This document shows, one piece after another, positions 42,682 through 52,809 of a stretch of 64,000 bases of DNA. The DNA is from Mesorhizobium sp. BR1-1-16 (lineage in GTDB: Bacteria; Pseudomonadota; Alphaproteobacteria; Rhizobiales; Kaistiaceae). Position 1 is the stretch's first letter; each line of letters starts with the position of its first letter. Below the pieces are notes generated by a model that was not told the origin of the DNA, searched no databases, and was given only the letters and a program-made list of their open reading frames with translations. The DNA lies in NCBI RefSeq assembly GCF_020165495.1, contig NZ_JAIUIE010000001.1:372001-436000 (forward strand), written 5' to 3'. Position numbers and translations under genes: made by a program.

Positions 42682-44883
42682 ATGAAGCATCTGGAGACGA
42701 CAAATCTAGCCAGAACTGCGTTGGCATTGGCTGGAATCACGGTTGCCGGCCCCGCCGTTGTGCATGCGGAAGATTTGTCGAGCTTCGCGATTCTCGCCGG
42801 ATCGACCATTACCAATACCGGAACAAGCGTGATCAGCGGCAATATCGGGCTCAGCCCGGGCACGGCGCTGACCGGCTTTCCGCCGGGCGTCGTGGTAGCG
42901 CCGTCAGCGATCCATCTCAATGATGGCGTTGCCGTTCAGGCCAAGGTCGATCTCGTGGCCGCCTATAACAATCTCGGCAATCGTCCTGCGACGTCAGATC
43001 TGACCGGAAAAGATCTCGCCGGCCTTGTACTGGCTCCGGGCGTGTATTCGTATAACACCTCGGCGCAGTTGACCGGAACCGTCACCCTCGACGCCAAGAA
43101 CAATCCGAACGCCATCTTCATCATCAATGTCGGCAGCACGCTGACCACCGGTAGCGGCTCCAGTGTGGCGCTCATCAATGGTGCGCAGGCTAACAATGTC
43201 TACTTCGTGGTGGGCAGCTCGGCGACCCTCGGAACCTCGACGTCTTTCGCCGGCCAGATCCTGGCGCTGACCAGCATCACGCTCAATACCAGCGCCAACG
43301 TGCTGTGTGGTGCGGTGCTGGCGCGAAACGGTGCGGTCACGCTCGACACCAACCGGATCTCCGTGTGTACGGTCAACAAGGCGACCTTCGGCGCCGTCGT
43401 CACCACGCCGACCGATACGGGTGGCGGCACGCCCACGACCGGCGGCACGCCGACCACAGGTGGTACGCCGACCACGGGTGGTACGCCCACCACCGGGGGA
43501 ACGCCCACCACCGGGGGAACGCCAACGACCGGCGGCACGTCCACGACGGGCGGCACGCCTGCCACCGGTGGCACGGTTGGAGGCGCGACGTCTGGCGTTG
43601 GAGGCACGACTACACCCACCGCCGGCGGTGCGTCGACGCCTCCTGTCGGCAGCAATGTGGTGAATGTCGCCGGTGCGCTCGATAGCTTCGTCGCCGCAGG
43701 CAATACGGCACCGCTGGTTCTCAATCTCCTGACCGCCGACCAGTTGAAGACCACCTTTTCCGAGATTGCCGGCGAGACGAGCACGGCCGTGGCGCCGGCC
43801 GGCAACCAGGCGATGAATGCCTTTCTGACCGAGATCTTCAGCCGCCTCGGCGACCAGCATGGCGCATTCGGCACCAATCAGCCGGTCCCGCGCGAGAGCG
43901 ACAAGCCGATGACGGTCAAGGCGCTCGGTTACGTCACGGAGGATCCCCGGATCCAGCAGGCGGCAACGACGATTTCAGCGGTCGAAAAGCTGCCTGCGAG
44001 CGCCTATGTCGATCCCCGGCCCATCAGTGCCTGGCTGGCCGGTTATGGCGACCAGAGCTACACGGATGGTGATGCCTATGACGGCTCGCATGATCGCTCG
44101 ATCAGCACGGTGGGCTTTGCTGGCGGCTTTGACTATCTCGTCAGCCCGGACACGCGAATCGGCCTCGCCGTTGGCGCCGGACGAGCCGATTTCGCTCTCT
44201 CCGACGAACTTGGAAGCGGCAGTTCCGATATCTATCAGGCGGCCATCTATGGGCGGACGAATTTCGGCCAAGCCTATGTCTCGACGGCGCTTGCGACCGC
44301 CTGGAACGACGTGTCCACCGATCGCAGCATCAGCACTGTCGGCTATGACCGCTTCACCGCCGATTTCTCGGCCTATGACGTGGCCGGCCAGATCGAGGGC
44401 GGTTACCGATTTGATCTTCCCGCCATGGCCGGCGTTCCGGGCGCAGGATGGGTCACACCCTATGCCGCGCTGCAATTGCAGGCGTTCTTCACCCCGGCCT
44501 ACGGCGAGACCAGCTATTCGGGGGCCTCGCCATTCTCGCTCGACTATGGCTCGGACACCACCACCATGGCGCATACGGAACTCGGCGTGCGCCTCGGTCG
44601 CAGCTTCGTTATCGATCAGGGATCGACGCTGGCGCTCAGGATGCGTCTCGCCTGGGCGCATAATGAGGGCGGCAACGCGCTCATCGACGCAAGCTTCCAG
44701 ACGCTGCCCGGATCGGATTTCACCGTGAGCGGTGCCAATATCGCGTCCAATGCCCTGCTGGCGTCGGCGGGTGCGGACATCAATCTCTCGCAGGGCCTCT
44801 CGGTCGGCGCCTATTTCGACAGCCAGCTGTCCGACTCGTCGCAGACCTATGCCGGCACCGGCCGCCTGACCTACTCCTGGTAG
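42682..44883 (+). CDS. Ice-binding-like (DUF3494) autotransporter
   Basis: A 733-residue protein in three parts. After a signal peptide (about 1-28) residues 31-232 form a DUF3494 ice-binding-like beta-solenoid: FAILAGSTITNTGTSVISGN, LSPGTALTGFPPGVV, NPNAIFIINVGSTLTTGSGS and LALTSITLNTSANVLCGAVL. Residues 248-295 are eight tandem GGTPTT-type units, a flexible linker. From about residue 445 to the end is an autotransporter beta-barrel (ISAWLAGYGDQSY) ending GRLTYSW, with the expected terminal aromatic. The passenger should be displayed at the cell surface, where it could bind ice, minerals or act as adhesin. The ATG at 42682 gives the signal peptide. Divergent from a Crp/Fnr gene. Confidence 0.9.
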   Translation: MKHLETTNLARTALALAGITVAGPAVVHAEDLSSFAILAGSTITNTGTSVISGNIGLSPGTALTGFPPGVVVAPSAIHLNDGVAVQAKVDLVAAYNNLGNRPATSDLTGKDLAGLVLAPGVYSYNTSAQLTGTVTLDAKNNPNAIFIINVGSTLTTGSGSSVALINGAQANNVYFVVGSSATLGTSTSFAGQILALTSITLNTSANVLCGAVLARNGAVTLDTNRISVCTVNKATFGAVVTTPTDTGGGTPTTGGTPTTGGTPTTGGTPTTGGTPTTGGTPTTGGTSTTGGTPATGGTVGGATSGVGGTTTPTAGGASTPPVGSNVVNVAGALDSFVAAGNTAPLVLNLLTADQLKTTFSEIAGETSTAVAPAGNQAMNAFLTEIFSRLGDQHGAFGTNQPVPRESDKPMTVKALGYVTEDPRIQQAATTISAVEKLPASAYVDPRPISAWLAGYGDQSYTDGDAYDGSHDRSISTVGFAGGFDYLVSPDTRIGLAVGAGRADFALSDELGSGSSDIYQAAIYGRTNFGQAYVSTALATAWNDVSTDRSISTVGYDRFTADFSAYDVAGQIEGGYRFDLPAMAGVPGAGWVTPYAALQLQAFFTPAYGETSYSGASPFSLDYGSDTTTMAHTELGVRLGRSFVIDQGSTLALRMRLAWAHNEGGNALIDASFQTLPGSDFTVSGANIASNALLASAGADINLSQGLSVGAYFDSQLSDSSQTYAGTGRLTYSW
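43423..43566 (+). repeat. Eight tandem 18-bp repeats encoding GGTPTT
   Basis: Eight in-frame 18-bp units of the form GGNGGNACGCCNACNACN encode GGTPTT, with variant units GGTSTT and GGTPAT at the 3' end and a degenerate ninth. Silent third-position differences show the array is not very recent, but it could still vary in copy number. Confidence 0.92.
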
Positions 44884-44904
44884 GCGCTCGTCCAGAGCGC
44901 AAAA

Positions 44905-44944
44905 AGAAGGGCAGGCAGCGGAAACGCTGCCTGCCCATTTTCTT
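44905..44944 (+). terminator. Terminator of the autotransporter gene
   Basis: A perfect 12-bp stem (GGGCAGGCAGCG / CGCTGCCTGCCC) with a GAAA loop, followed by ATTTTCTT. Confidence 0.9.
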
Positions 44945-45047
44945 GTCTGCCCCATCCCGCGCCGTGCTGGTTATCGGCACTGCCCCGGCAGGAAAGGGCG
45001 ACGAAGCCGTGCGGAAAGCCGCTGACTCCGCCGCGTTCGCGTTCTGA

Positions 45048-46457
45048 TCAGACCGAGAAGTACATCTCGAACTCGATCGGATGCGGCGTCATCTCATAGG
45101 CCATCAGTTCCTCCCACTTCAGCTCGATATAGCTCTCGATGAAGTCGCGGGTGAACACGTCGCCGGCGAGCAGGAAGGCGTGATCCTTGCGCAGCGTGTC
45201 GAGCGCCTCGCGCAGAGAGCCGCAGACCGTCGGGATCTTCTTCAGCTCCTTTGGCGGCAGGTCGTAGAGATTCTTGTCCATCGCCTCGCCGGGATGGATC
45301 TTGTTCTTGATGCCGTCGAGGCCGGCCATCAGCAGCGCCGAGAAGGCGAGATACGGATTGGCGGTCGGGTCGGGGAAACGAACCTCGAGGCGCTTGGCCT
45401 TCGGCGACGTGGTGTAGGGGATGCGCACCGAGGCCGAGCGATTGCGCGCCGAATAGGCGAGCAGAACAGGTGCCTCATAGCCGGGAACGAGACGCTTGTA
45501 GGAGTTGGTCGACGGATTGGTGAAGGCGTTCAGCGCCTTCGCGTGCTTCAGGATGCCGCCGATATAATAGAGGCAGGTCTCCGAGAGGTCGGCATACTGG
45601 TTGCCGGCGAACACCGGCTTGCCGTCCTTCCAGATCGACTGGTGCACATGCATGCCAGAGCCGTTGTCGCCGAACACCGGCTTCGGCATGAAGGTTGCCG
45701 TCTTGCCATAGGCCTGCGCGACCTGGTGGATGGCGTATTTGTAGATCTGAAGGTGATCGGCGACGCGGGTCAGCGGCGCGAACTTGATGCCGAGTTCGTG
45801 CTGGGCCGACGCGACTTCGTGATGGTGCTTCTCGACCGAGACGCCCATCGCCTTCATCTGGGCGAGCATCTCGCCGCGGAGATCCTGGTAGGCGTCGATC
45901 GGCGGAACCGGGAAATAGCCGCCCTTCTTCTTCACGTGATGGCCGAGATTGCCACCCTCGTAATCGGTGTCGGTATTGATCGGCAATTCCTGGTCGTCGA
46001 GCTTGAAGCCGGTGTTGTACGGATCGACCTTGTACTTGACGTCGGAGAAGATGAAGAACTCGGCCTCAGGACCAAAATAGACGGTGTCGCCGATGCCGGT
46101 CTGCTTGAGATAGGCCTCTGCCTTCTTGGCGATCGAGCGCGGATCGCGGTTATAGCTCTCGCCCGAGATCGGATCGATGATGTCGCCGACGATGACGAGT
46201 GTCGTCTGCGCGAAGAACGGATCGATGAAGGCGGTGTCCGGATCCGGCACCAGCGTCATGTCGGATTCGTTGATCGCCTTCCAGCCGGCAATCGACGAGC
46301 CATCGAAGGCCGTGCCTTCCGCAAAGATGTCCTCGTCGATCAGATCGATGTCGAAAGTGACGTGCTGCCACTTGCCGCGCGGGTCAGTGAAGCGGAAGTC
46401 CACATATTTCACATCCTGATCCTTGATCAGTTTCAGGATGTCCTTGGCGGTCGTCAT
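45048..46457 (-). CDS. glnA: Glutamine synthetase I
   Basis: A 469-residue type I dodecameric enzyme. Family segments are [43 protein letters not shown] (within [20 protein letters not shown]) and [20 protein letters not shown]. The adenylylation Tyr is Tyr398 in [14 protein letters not shown], so activity is tunable by GlnE. It catalyses ATP-dependent amination of glutamate, the entry step of ammonia assimilation. It is second in the glnB-glnA operon, 115 bp after glnB. Confidence 0.97.
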   Translation of the reverse strand: MTTAKDILKLIKDQDVKYVDFRFTDPRGKWQHVTFDIDLIDEDIFAEGTAFDGSSIAGWKAINESDMTLVPDPDTAFIDPFFAQTTLVIVGDIIDPISGESYNRDPRSIAKKAEAYLKQTGIGDTVYFGPEAEFFIFSDVKYKVDPYNTGFKLDDQELPINTDTDYEGGNLGHHVKKKGGYFPVPPIDAYQDLRGEMLAQMKAMGVSVEKHHHEVASAQHELGIKFAPLTRVADHLQIYKYAIHQVAQAYGKTATFMPKPVFGDNGSGMHVHQSIWKDGKPVFAGNQYADLSETCLYYIGGILKHAKALNAFTNPSTNSYKRLVPGYEAPVLLAYSARNRSASVRIPYTTSPKAKRLEVRFPDPTANPYLAFSALLMAGLDGIKNKIHPGEAMDKNLYDLPPKELKKIPTVCGSLREALDTLRKDHAFLLAGDVFTRDFIESYIELKWEELMAYEMTPHPIEFEMYFSV

Positions 46458-46572
46458 GACGGGTGTCCTCTCTCAGACTCAAGGGGCCGGCACGGCCCAA
46501 AGGCACTGCCGGCTCCCAGCGGATACGGTCCAAGAGATTATCAGGGCTGGCGGAGCTTGCCAGTGGGGAACG

Positions 46573-47001
<429 letters not shown>

Positions 47002-47190
47002 TCACGAAACGCCGAAAAATCGGGCTTCCAGATTTCGCGATCAGCGCATAGCGGCAATGAAGCGCGGCTTTGGCGGTGCATCAATAGGCAAATGAACAAA
47101 CTGTGTGCAACAGATGGCTTTTCCATCGTCGCATCGACCTTGTGAGGCTAAAACGGGACGCCGCCGCCATAGCTTTGCGAGGACGACCGA

Positions 47191-48663
47191 ATGAGCGAAT
47201 TGCTGACGCCTGCCGAGATGGGCGCCGCCGACGCCGCGACCATTGCTGCGGGCACCTCCGGCCTCAAGCTGATGCTCGCCGCCGGGCGCGCGGTCGCCGA
47301 TGTCGCTACGCGTCGACCGCTCGGCACGCGGGTCGCGATCGCCTGCGGCCCCGGCAATAATGGCGGCGATGGCTTCGTGGCGGCCGAGATCCTCGTCCAG
47401 CGCGGCTACCGCGTCAGCCTCGGTCTCCTCGGCCCCGTCGCGGCGCTGAAGGGCGACGCGGCGCTGGCGGCGGAGCGCTGGAAAGGGGAGGTCGTGCCGC
47501 TTTCGGCGCTCGATTTCGCCAAGGCCGATCTTGTCATCGACGCGCTGTTCGGAGCCGGTCTCGATCGGCCGCTGACGGGTGAAGCGGCCGAAGCCGTCAG
47601 GCGCATGAATGCCGCGAGTGCCGAGATCATCGCCGTCGACCTGCCGAGCGGCGTCAACGGTGCCACCGGCGCGGCGATGGGCGAGGCGGTCCAGGCCGAC
47701 GAGACGGTTACGTTCTTCCGGCCGAAGCCGGGTCACATGCTGTTGCCGGGCCGTCTTCGCTGCGGCCGCCTGTCGGTGGCCGATATCGGCATCAGTCCAG
47801 ATGTCCTCGCCGCGATCGCGCCGCGCGCCTTCCAGAATCGCAAGAATCTCTGGCTGCCGCATTTTCCTGTCCCGCGGATCGACGGGCATAAATACGACAA
47901 GGGGCATCTCGTCGTCGTTTCCGGCCCGGCCTGGCATACGGGTGCGGCGCGCATGGCCGCGCGGTCGGGTTTGCGCATCGGCGCCGGGCTCGCGACGCTG
48001 GCCTCGCCGGTCGACGCTTTGCCCGAGAATGCCGCTCAACTGACTGCGATCATGCTCCGGCCGATGGATGGCGCCGCCGGTCTGGCCGAGATCCTTGGCG
48101 ATGAACGGCTGAACGTCGTCGTGCTTGGTCCGGGCCTTGGTGGCGGCGATGCGACGCGCGCCTTGGTCGAGGCTGCGCTCGCCTCGGAAGCCGCCGTCGT
48201 GCTCGACGCTGATGGCATCTCGGCCTTTCGCGAAGCGCCGGAACGGCTGTTCTCTGCCATTGCCGGGCGCCAGGCGCCGGTCACGCTGACGCCGCATGAT
48301 GGCGAGTTCGCGCGCCTCTTCCCCGATCTCGCCGAGGAGCCGGGCAAGCTCGATCGGGCACGCGCGGCCGCAGAGCGGGCAGGGGCAGTGGTGCTGCTGA
48401 AAGGGCCGGATACGGTGGTCGCGGCGCCTGACGGACGCGCCTCGATCGCCGACAACGCGCCGCCCTTTCTCGCCACTGCCGGGTCAGGCGATGTGCTGGC
48501 CGGAATGATCGGCGGGCTGCTGGCGCAGCGCATGCCGGCCTTCGAGGCGGCAAGCGCTGCGACCTTCCTGCATGGCGATGCGGCCCTCGTTCTTGGGCGC
48601 GGTTTGATCGCCGAGGACCTGCCCGAGGCGTTGCCGCGGGTGTTCCAGCGGCTTTTTGATTGA
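47191..48663 (+). CDS. nnr: Bifunctional NAD(P)H-hydrate epimerase / ADP-dependent dehydratase
   Basis: A 490-residue fusion of the two NAD(P)HX repair enzymes (NnrE and NnrD, YjeF type). The epimerase half includes GPGNNGGDGFVAAEILVQRG and DLVIDALFGAGLDRPLTGEA. The dehydratase half includes GHKYDKGHLVVVSGPAWHTG, VVLGPGLGGGDATRALVEAA, VTLTPHDGEFARLFPDL and ATAGSGDVLAGMIGGLLAQR, the nucleotide-binding motif. Together they restore damaged NAD(P)H hydrates. It is divergent from glnB. The -35 box of the tRNA-Leu promoter overlaps its stop codon. Confidence 0.95.
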   Translation: MSELLTPAEMGAADAATIAAGTSGLKLMLAAGRAVADVATRRPLGTRVAIACGPGNNGGDGFVAAEILVQRGYRVSLGLLGPVAALKGDAALAAERWKGEVVPLSALDFAKADLVIDALFGAGLDRPLTGEAAEAVRRMNAASAEIIAVDLPSGVNGATGAAMGEAVQADETVTFFRPKPGHMLLPGRLRCGRLSVADIGISPDVLAAIAPRAFQNRKNLWLPHFPVPRIDGHKYDKGHLVVVSGPAWHTGAARMAARSGLRIGAGLATLASPVDALPENAAQLTAIMLRPMDGAAGLAEILGDERLNVVVLGPGLGGGDATRALVEAALASEAAVVLDADGISAFREAPERLFSAIAGRQAPVTLTPHDGEFARLFPDLAEEPGKLDRARAAAERAGAVVLLKGPDTVVAAPDGRASIADNAPPFLATAGSGDVLAGMIGGLLAQRMPAFEAASAATFLHGDAALVLGRGLIAEDLPEALPRVFQRLFD

Positions 48664-48687
48664 CCCGACCCTTGCGGATGCTATAGA
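48660..48687 (+). promoter_or_regulatory. Sigma-70 promoter of tRNA-Leu
   Basis: TTGACC, 16 bases, TATAGA. The -35 box overlaps the nnr stop codon and the -10 box ends 35 bp before the tRNA. Confidence 0.65.
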
Positions 48688-48722
48688 GGCGGCGCCTTGG
48701 CCGGACCAATAAAACGGCAGCT

Positions 48723-48807
48723 GCGGGCGTGGTGGAATTGGTAGACACGCTGGATTTAGGTTCCAGTGGCTTGCGCCGTGGGGGTTCAAGTCCCTCCGCC
48801 CGCACCA
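48723..48807 (+). tRNA. tRNA-Leu (UAG anticodon)
   Basis: An 85-nt class II tRNA. The acceptor GCGGGCG pairs with CGCCCGC. The anticodon arm is CTGGA-TTTAGGT-TCCAG (anticodon TAG, reading CUA and related codons). There is a long variable arm, T arm GGGGGTTCAAGTCCCTC and an encoded CCA end. Confidence 0.96.
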
Positions 48808-48879
48808 AAGCGCCGCGAAGAAGACAAAAACGGCGGCGATACGCCAATTCAACAATCGACGACACGGAAAGCGCTGAAC

Positions 48880-50235
48880 ATGCAGGTGACCGAGACCCTC
48901 GCAGAGGGCCTGAAACGTGAAATCAAGATCGTGGTCCCCGCGACTGAACTCGACAGCCGCCTTTCGGCGCGTCTCGAAGAGCTCAAGGGCCAGGTCAAGC
49001 TGAACGGCTTCCGCCCCGGCAAGGTGCCGACCGCGCATCTGCGCCGGCTCTACGGCAAGTCGGCGATGGCCGAGATCGTCCAGAACATCCTGAACGAGAC
49101 CGCCCGCAAGACGATCGAGGAGCGCGGCGAGCGCGCCGCCATGCAGCCGAATTTCGTGCTGCCGGAGGACGAGGCCGAGGCGGGCGAGGTTCTGGAAGGC
49201 AAGAAGGACCTTGCCTACACGATGACCTATGAAGTGCTGCCGAGCTTCGAGCTGGGCGACTTCGCGGGCATCAAGATCGATCGTCCCGTCGCAGAGATTT
49301 CGGACGCCGAGGTCGATGCCGAGGTTGGCAAGCTGGCCCGCGATTCGGCCGACTTCCAGCCGAAGGACGGCGAGGCCGCCGACGGCGACCGCGTCACGAT
49401 CTCCTATGTCGGTAAAATCGACGGCGAGCCCTTCGAGGGCGGCGCCGACGAAAACGGCCAGGTGACGATCGGCTCGGGCCGCTTCATCCCCGGTTTCGAG
49501 GAACAGCTCGTCGGCGCAAAGGTCGGCGAGGAACGTGTCCTCAATGTCAGCTTCCCCGAGGAATACGGCGCCAAGCATCTGGCCGGCAAGGCCGCGACCT
49601 TCGACGTTGTCGTCAAGGAAGTGGCGTCGCCTGTCGAAGCTCAGCTCGACGATGAATGGGCCAAGAAGTTCGGCCTCGAATCGCTCGAGAAGCTGCGCGA
49701 GACCATGCGCGAGCAGATGCAGAACCAGCTCGGCGCGGTCACCCGCACCAAGATCAAGCGTCAGTTGCTCGACAAGCTCGATGAACTTCATGCATTCGAA
49801 CTGCCGCCGACCATGGTCGAGCAGGAGTTCCAGAATGTCTGGGGCCAGGTGACGCAGGATCTCGAGCGCTCGGGCCGCAGCTTCGCGGACGAAGGCACCA
49901 CCGAAGACGACGCCAAGGCCGACTATCGCAAGATTGCCGAGCGCCGCGTCCGTCTCGGCCTCGTGCTCTCCGAGATCGGCGAGAAGGCGAATGTCCAGGT
50001 CACCGACGAAGAGGTGCAGCGCGCCCTCGTCGACCGGATCCGCCAGTTCCCGGGCCAGGAGAAGCAGGTCTACGACTTCTACAAGGAAAATCCGGAAGCG
50101 CTGGCCAGCCTGCGCGCCCCGATCTTCGAGGAGAAGGTCGTCGACCACGTGCTGACGCTTGCCGACATCACCGATCGCAACGTCTCCCGCGAGGAACTGA
50201 TGAAGGAAGACGAGGACGCCGAGGCGAAGGCCTGA
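48880..50235 (+). CDS. tig: Trigger factor
   Basis: A 451-residue ribosome-bound chaperone and prolyl isomerase. The N-terminal ribosome-binding domain has the signature GFRPGKVP in VKLNGFRPGKVPTAHL. The FKBP-like domain, about residues 160-240, has GDRVTISYVGKIDGEPFEGG and GSGRFIPGFEEQLVGAKVGE. The C-terminal helical arms follow. The ATG at 48880 is the family start; the frame is open into the tRNA upstream but that part is not coding. It precedes clpP and clpX as in many proteobacteria. Confidence 0.97.
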   Translation: MQVTETLAEGLKREIKIVVPATELDSRLSARLEELKGQVKLNGFRPGKVPTAHLRRLYGKSAMAEIVQNILNETARKTIEERGERAAMQPNFVLPEDEAEAGEVLEGKKDLAYTMTYEVLPSFELGDFAGIKIDRPVAEISDAEVDAEVGKLARDSADFQPKDGEAADGDRVTISYVGKIDGEPFEGGADENGQVTIGSGRFIPGFEEQLVGAKVGEERVLNVSFPEEYGAKHLAGKAATFDVVVKEVASPVEAQLDDEWAKKFGLESLEKLRETMREQMQNQLGAVTRTKIKRQLLDKLDELHAFELPPTMVEQEFQNVWGQVTQDLERSGRSFADEGTTEDDAKADYRKIAERRVRLGLVLSEIGEKANVQVTDEEVQRALVDRIRQFPGQEKQVYDFYKENPEALASLRAPIFEEKVVDHVLTLADITDRNVSREELMKEDEDAEAKA

Positions 50236-50461
50236 GCGCGTCCTGACTGATCGCCTTTCGGCGCCGCGGCCTCATCGCCTCGGCGCCGTTCATCCGGCCG
50301 CGGGATCGTCGCGGCGGCGCTCTGCGAGGGCGCCTCTTCCGAAGCGGTACCGGCTACCATATGTATGGTCCTCCAACGCCCCGGGATTCGGTCGAACCGA
50401 GTGAGGTCGGCCGGGGCGAATGGGCGGAACCTGTGGCAATTCGAGACGCCGAAGGAAGATC

Positions 50462-51097
50462 ATGAGAGACCCCATCGACCTCTATATGAACACGCTCGTG
50501 CCGATGGTCGTCGAACAGACGAACCGTGGCGAGCGTGCCTATGACATCTATTCCCGGCTGCTCAAGGAGCGGGTGATTTTCGTCACCGGCCCGGTCGAGG
50601 ACTACATGTCGACCCTCATCACCGCGCAGCTTCTCTTTCTCGAGGCCGAAAACCCGAAGAAAGAGATCGCGATGTATATCAACTCGCCGGGCGGCGTGGT
50701 GACATCGGGCCTGGCGATCTATGACACGATGCAGTTCATCAAGCCGGCCGTGTCGACGCTGTGCATTGGTCAGGCTGCCTCAATGGGCTCGCTGCTGCTG
50801 ACGGCCGGCGAAAAGGGCCTGCGCTTCGCGCTGCCGAACGCCCGCATCATGGTGCACCAGCCTTCGGGCGGTTATCAGGGCCAGGTGACGGACATTCTCA
50901 TCCACGCCCGCGAGGTCGAGAGCCTCAAGCGGCGCCTGAACGAGATTTATGTCCATCACACCGGCAATGATTACCAGACGATCGAGCATGCGCTCGAGCG
51001 TGACAATTTCCTCGTTGCGGATGCAGCGGTGGAGTTCGGCCTCATCGATCAGGTGCTGACCAATCGCGACGCGCTCGACCAGGTGAAGAAGGACTGA
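50462..51097 (+). CDS. clpP: ATP-dependent Clp protease proteolytic subunit
   Basis: A 211-residue serine protease subunit. The catalytic triad is Ser107 in [11 protein letters not shown], His132 in MVHQPSGG and Asp181 in LERDNFLVA. It forms the tetradecameric chamber that works with ClpX and ClpA. GAAGGAAG lies just before the ATG at 50462. Upstream, the palindrome ACCATA-TG-TATGGT at 50356-50369 contains a CCATAT that could be a heat-shock -10 element. clpX follows 248 bp later with its own leader. Confidence 0.97.
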   Translation: MRDPIDLYMNTLVPMVVEQTNRGERAYDIYSRLLKERVIFVTGPVEDYMSTLITAQLLFLEAENPKKEIAMYINSPGGVVTSGLAIYDTMQFIKPAVSTLCIGQAASMGSLLLTAGEKGLRFALPNARIMVHQPSGGYQGQVTDILIHAREVESLKRRLNEIYVHHTGNDYQTIEHALERDNFLVADAAVEFGLIDQVLTNRDALDQVKKD

Positions 51098-51345
51098 TCC
51101 GGCTAAGCCGGAAGCCTCTGTCGATGGCTGGCCTGTGATCGGGTCTCGATTTGGCCAGCCTCGACGTTAAGTATGTCTTGATCAAGTCCCGACTAGCATG
51201 GTTGGATCGCAATCAGCCGATTGCGTCCGTCGGCTAGGGGCTTTAGACGGCCGGATTCCGGTCAAGAGGTCGGAAGGATCGAACCGACTGACATGTGAGA
51301 TGAGTCGTCCCGCTTCCCCGGGCCCGACGACAGCGAGGTAGACGG

Positions 51346-52617
51346 ATGAGCAAAGTCAGCGGCAGCGACACCAAGAATACGCTCTACTGCTCGTTTTGCG
51401 GCAAGAGCCAGCACGAGGTGCGCAAGCTGATCGCGGGGCCGACGGTTTTCATCTGCGATGAATGCGTCGAGCTCTGCATGGATATCATCCGCGAGGAATC
51501 GAAGTCCTCGCTGGTGAAGTCACGCGACGGCGTTCCGACGCCGCAGGAGATCTGCGCGGTGCTGGATGACTATGTCATCGGCCAGCGCCACGCCAAGCGC
51601 GTGCTCTCTGTCGCCGTGCACAATCATTACAAGCGCCTCAACCACGCGACGAAGAACAACGACGTCGAGCTGGCGAAGTCCAACATCCTGCTGATCGGAC
51701 CGACCGGTTGCGGCAAGACGCTGCTCGCGCAGACGCTGGCCCGCATCCTCGACGTGCCCTTCACGATGGCCGATGCGACGACGCTGACCGAAGCCGGCTA
51801 TGTCGGCGAGGATGTCGAGAACATCATCCTCAAGCTGCTGCAGTCGGCCGATTACAATGTCGAGCGGGCGCAGCGCGGCATCGTCTATATCGACGAGGTC
51901 GACAAGATCAGCCGCAAGTCCGACAACCCGTCCATCACGCGTGATGTCTCGGGCGAGGGCGTGCAGCAGGCGCTGCTGAAGATCATGGAAGGCACGGTCG
52001 CCTCCGTGCCGCCGCAGGGCGGGCGCAAGCATCCCCAGCAGGAATTCCTGCAGGTCGACACGACGAACATCCTGTTCATCTGCGGTGGCGCGTTCGCCGG
52101 CCTCGAGCGGATCATCTCCGATCGCGGCCGTTCGACGTCGATCGGCTTCGGTGCCCGCGTCGCTGGTCCGGAAGATCGCCGCACGGGCGAGCTGTTCCGT
52201 CATGTCGAGCCCGAGGATCTGCTGAAGTTCGGCCTGATCCCCGAATTCGTCGGCCGTCTGCCGGTCCTGGCGACGCTCGAGGATCTCGACGAAGCTGCGC
52301 TGATCACGATCCTGACCGAGCCGAAGAATGCGCTCGTCAAGCAGTACCAGCGTCTGTTCGAGATGGAGAATGTCGACCTGACCTTCCATCCCGACGCGCT
52401 GACGGCGATCGCCAAGCGCGCCATCGAGCGCAAGACCGGCGCGCGTGGCCTTCGCTCCATCATGGAGCAGATCCTGCTCGAGACCATGTTCGACCTGCCG
52501 GGCCTTGATGGCGTGCAGGAAGTCGTGATCTCGGCCGAGGTTGTCGAGGGCAAGGCGCGTCCGCTTTATATCTATGCAGAGCGCCAGGAAGAAACGGCGA
52601 CCGCCACGGCTGGCTGA
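51346..52617 (+). CDS. clpX: ATP-dependent Clp protease ATP-binding subunit
   Basis: A 423-residue AAA+ unfoldase. The N-terminal C4 zinc domain is [16 protein letters not shown] with [10 protein letters not shown], needed for substrate and adaptor binding. Walker A is [16 protein letters not shown], Walker B is [10 protein letters not shown], and sensor 2 is in [17 protein letters not shown]. The ClpP-binding IGF-type loop is present as [19 protein letters not shown] precedes the ATG. It ends at a strong bidirectional terminator. Confidence 0.97.
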   Translation: MSKVSGSDTKNTLYCSFCGKSQHEVRKLIAGPTVFICDECVELCMDIIREESKSSLVKSRDGVPTPQEICAVLDDYVIGQRHAKRVLSVAVHNHYKRLNHATKNNDVELAKSNILLIGPTGCGKTLLAQTLARILDVPFTMADATTLTEAGYVGEDVENIILKLLQSADYNVERAQRGIVYIDEVDKISRKSDNPSITRDVSGEGVQQALLKIMEGTVASVPPQGGRKHPQQEFLQVDTTNILFICGGAFAGLERIISDRGRSTSIGFGARVAGPEDRRTGELFRHVEPEDLLKFGLIPEFVGRLPVLATLEDLDEAALITILTEPKNALVKQYQRLFEMENVDLTFHPDALTAIAKRAIERKTGARGLRSIMEQILLETMFDLPGLDGVQEVVISAEVVEGKARPLYIYAERQEETATATAG

Positions 52618-52639
52618 CGCTCTCTTTGTGACGGAATTG

Positions 52640-52674
52640 AAAAAGCCCGGCGGAGCGATCCGCCGGGCCTTTTT
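52640..52674. terminator. Bidirectional terminator after clpX
   Basis: A 10-bp stem (GCCCGGCGGA / TCCGCCGGGC) with a GCGA loop, flanked by AAAAA and TTTTT, so it can work on both strands. Confidence 0.92.
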
Positions 52675-52772
52675 GTGCTCAGTCGAGATTGGCGAAGGCC
52701 AGGCCGTCGCAGCTGGAATCCTATCCGCAGAGCGTCCAGGCGCCGTCTCGCCGCGATGCCGGGCGATCGAAG

Positions 52773-52802
52773 GGAAGGCCGCGTTCGAGAACGCGACCTT
52801 CC
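52773..52802 (-). terminator. Hairpin at the 3' end of the Ntn amidohydrolase gene
   Basis: A 14-bp stem (GGAAGGTCGCGTTC / GAACGCGGCCTTCC, one mismatch) with a 2-base loop, 8 bp after the stop codon. T content after it is low. Confidence 0.55.
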
Positions 52803-52809
52803 GCGCCGG

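Noticed and set aside
43423-43566. CRISPR-like repetitive array
   Set aside because: Repeats are contiguous 18-bp in-frame codons with no spacers, encoding a protein linker.
48729-48920. Rightward frame starting MVELVDTLDLGSSGLRRGG
   Set aside because: It is the sense reading of tRNA-Leu. The same applies to the N-terminal extension of trigger factor beginning in the tRNA.
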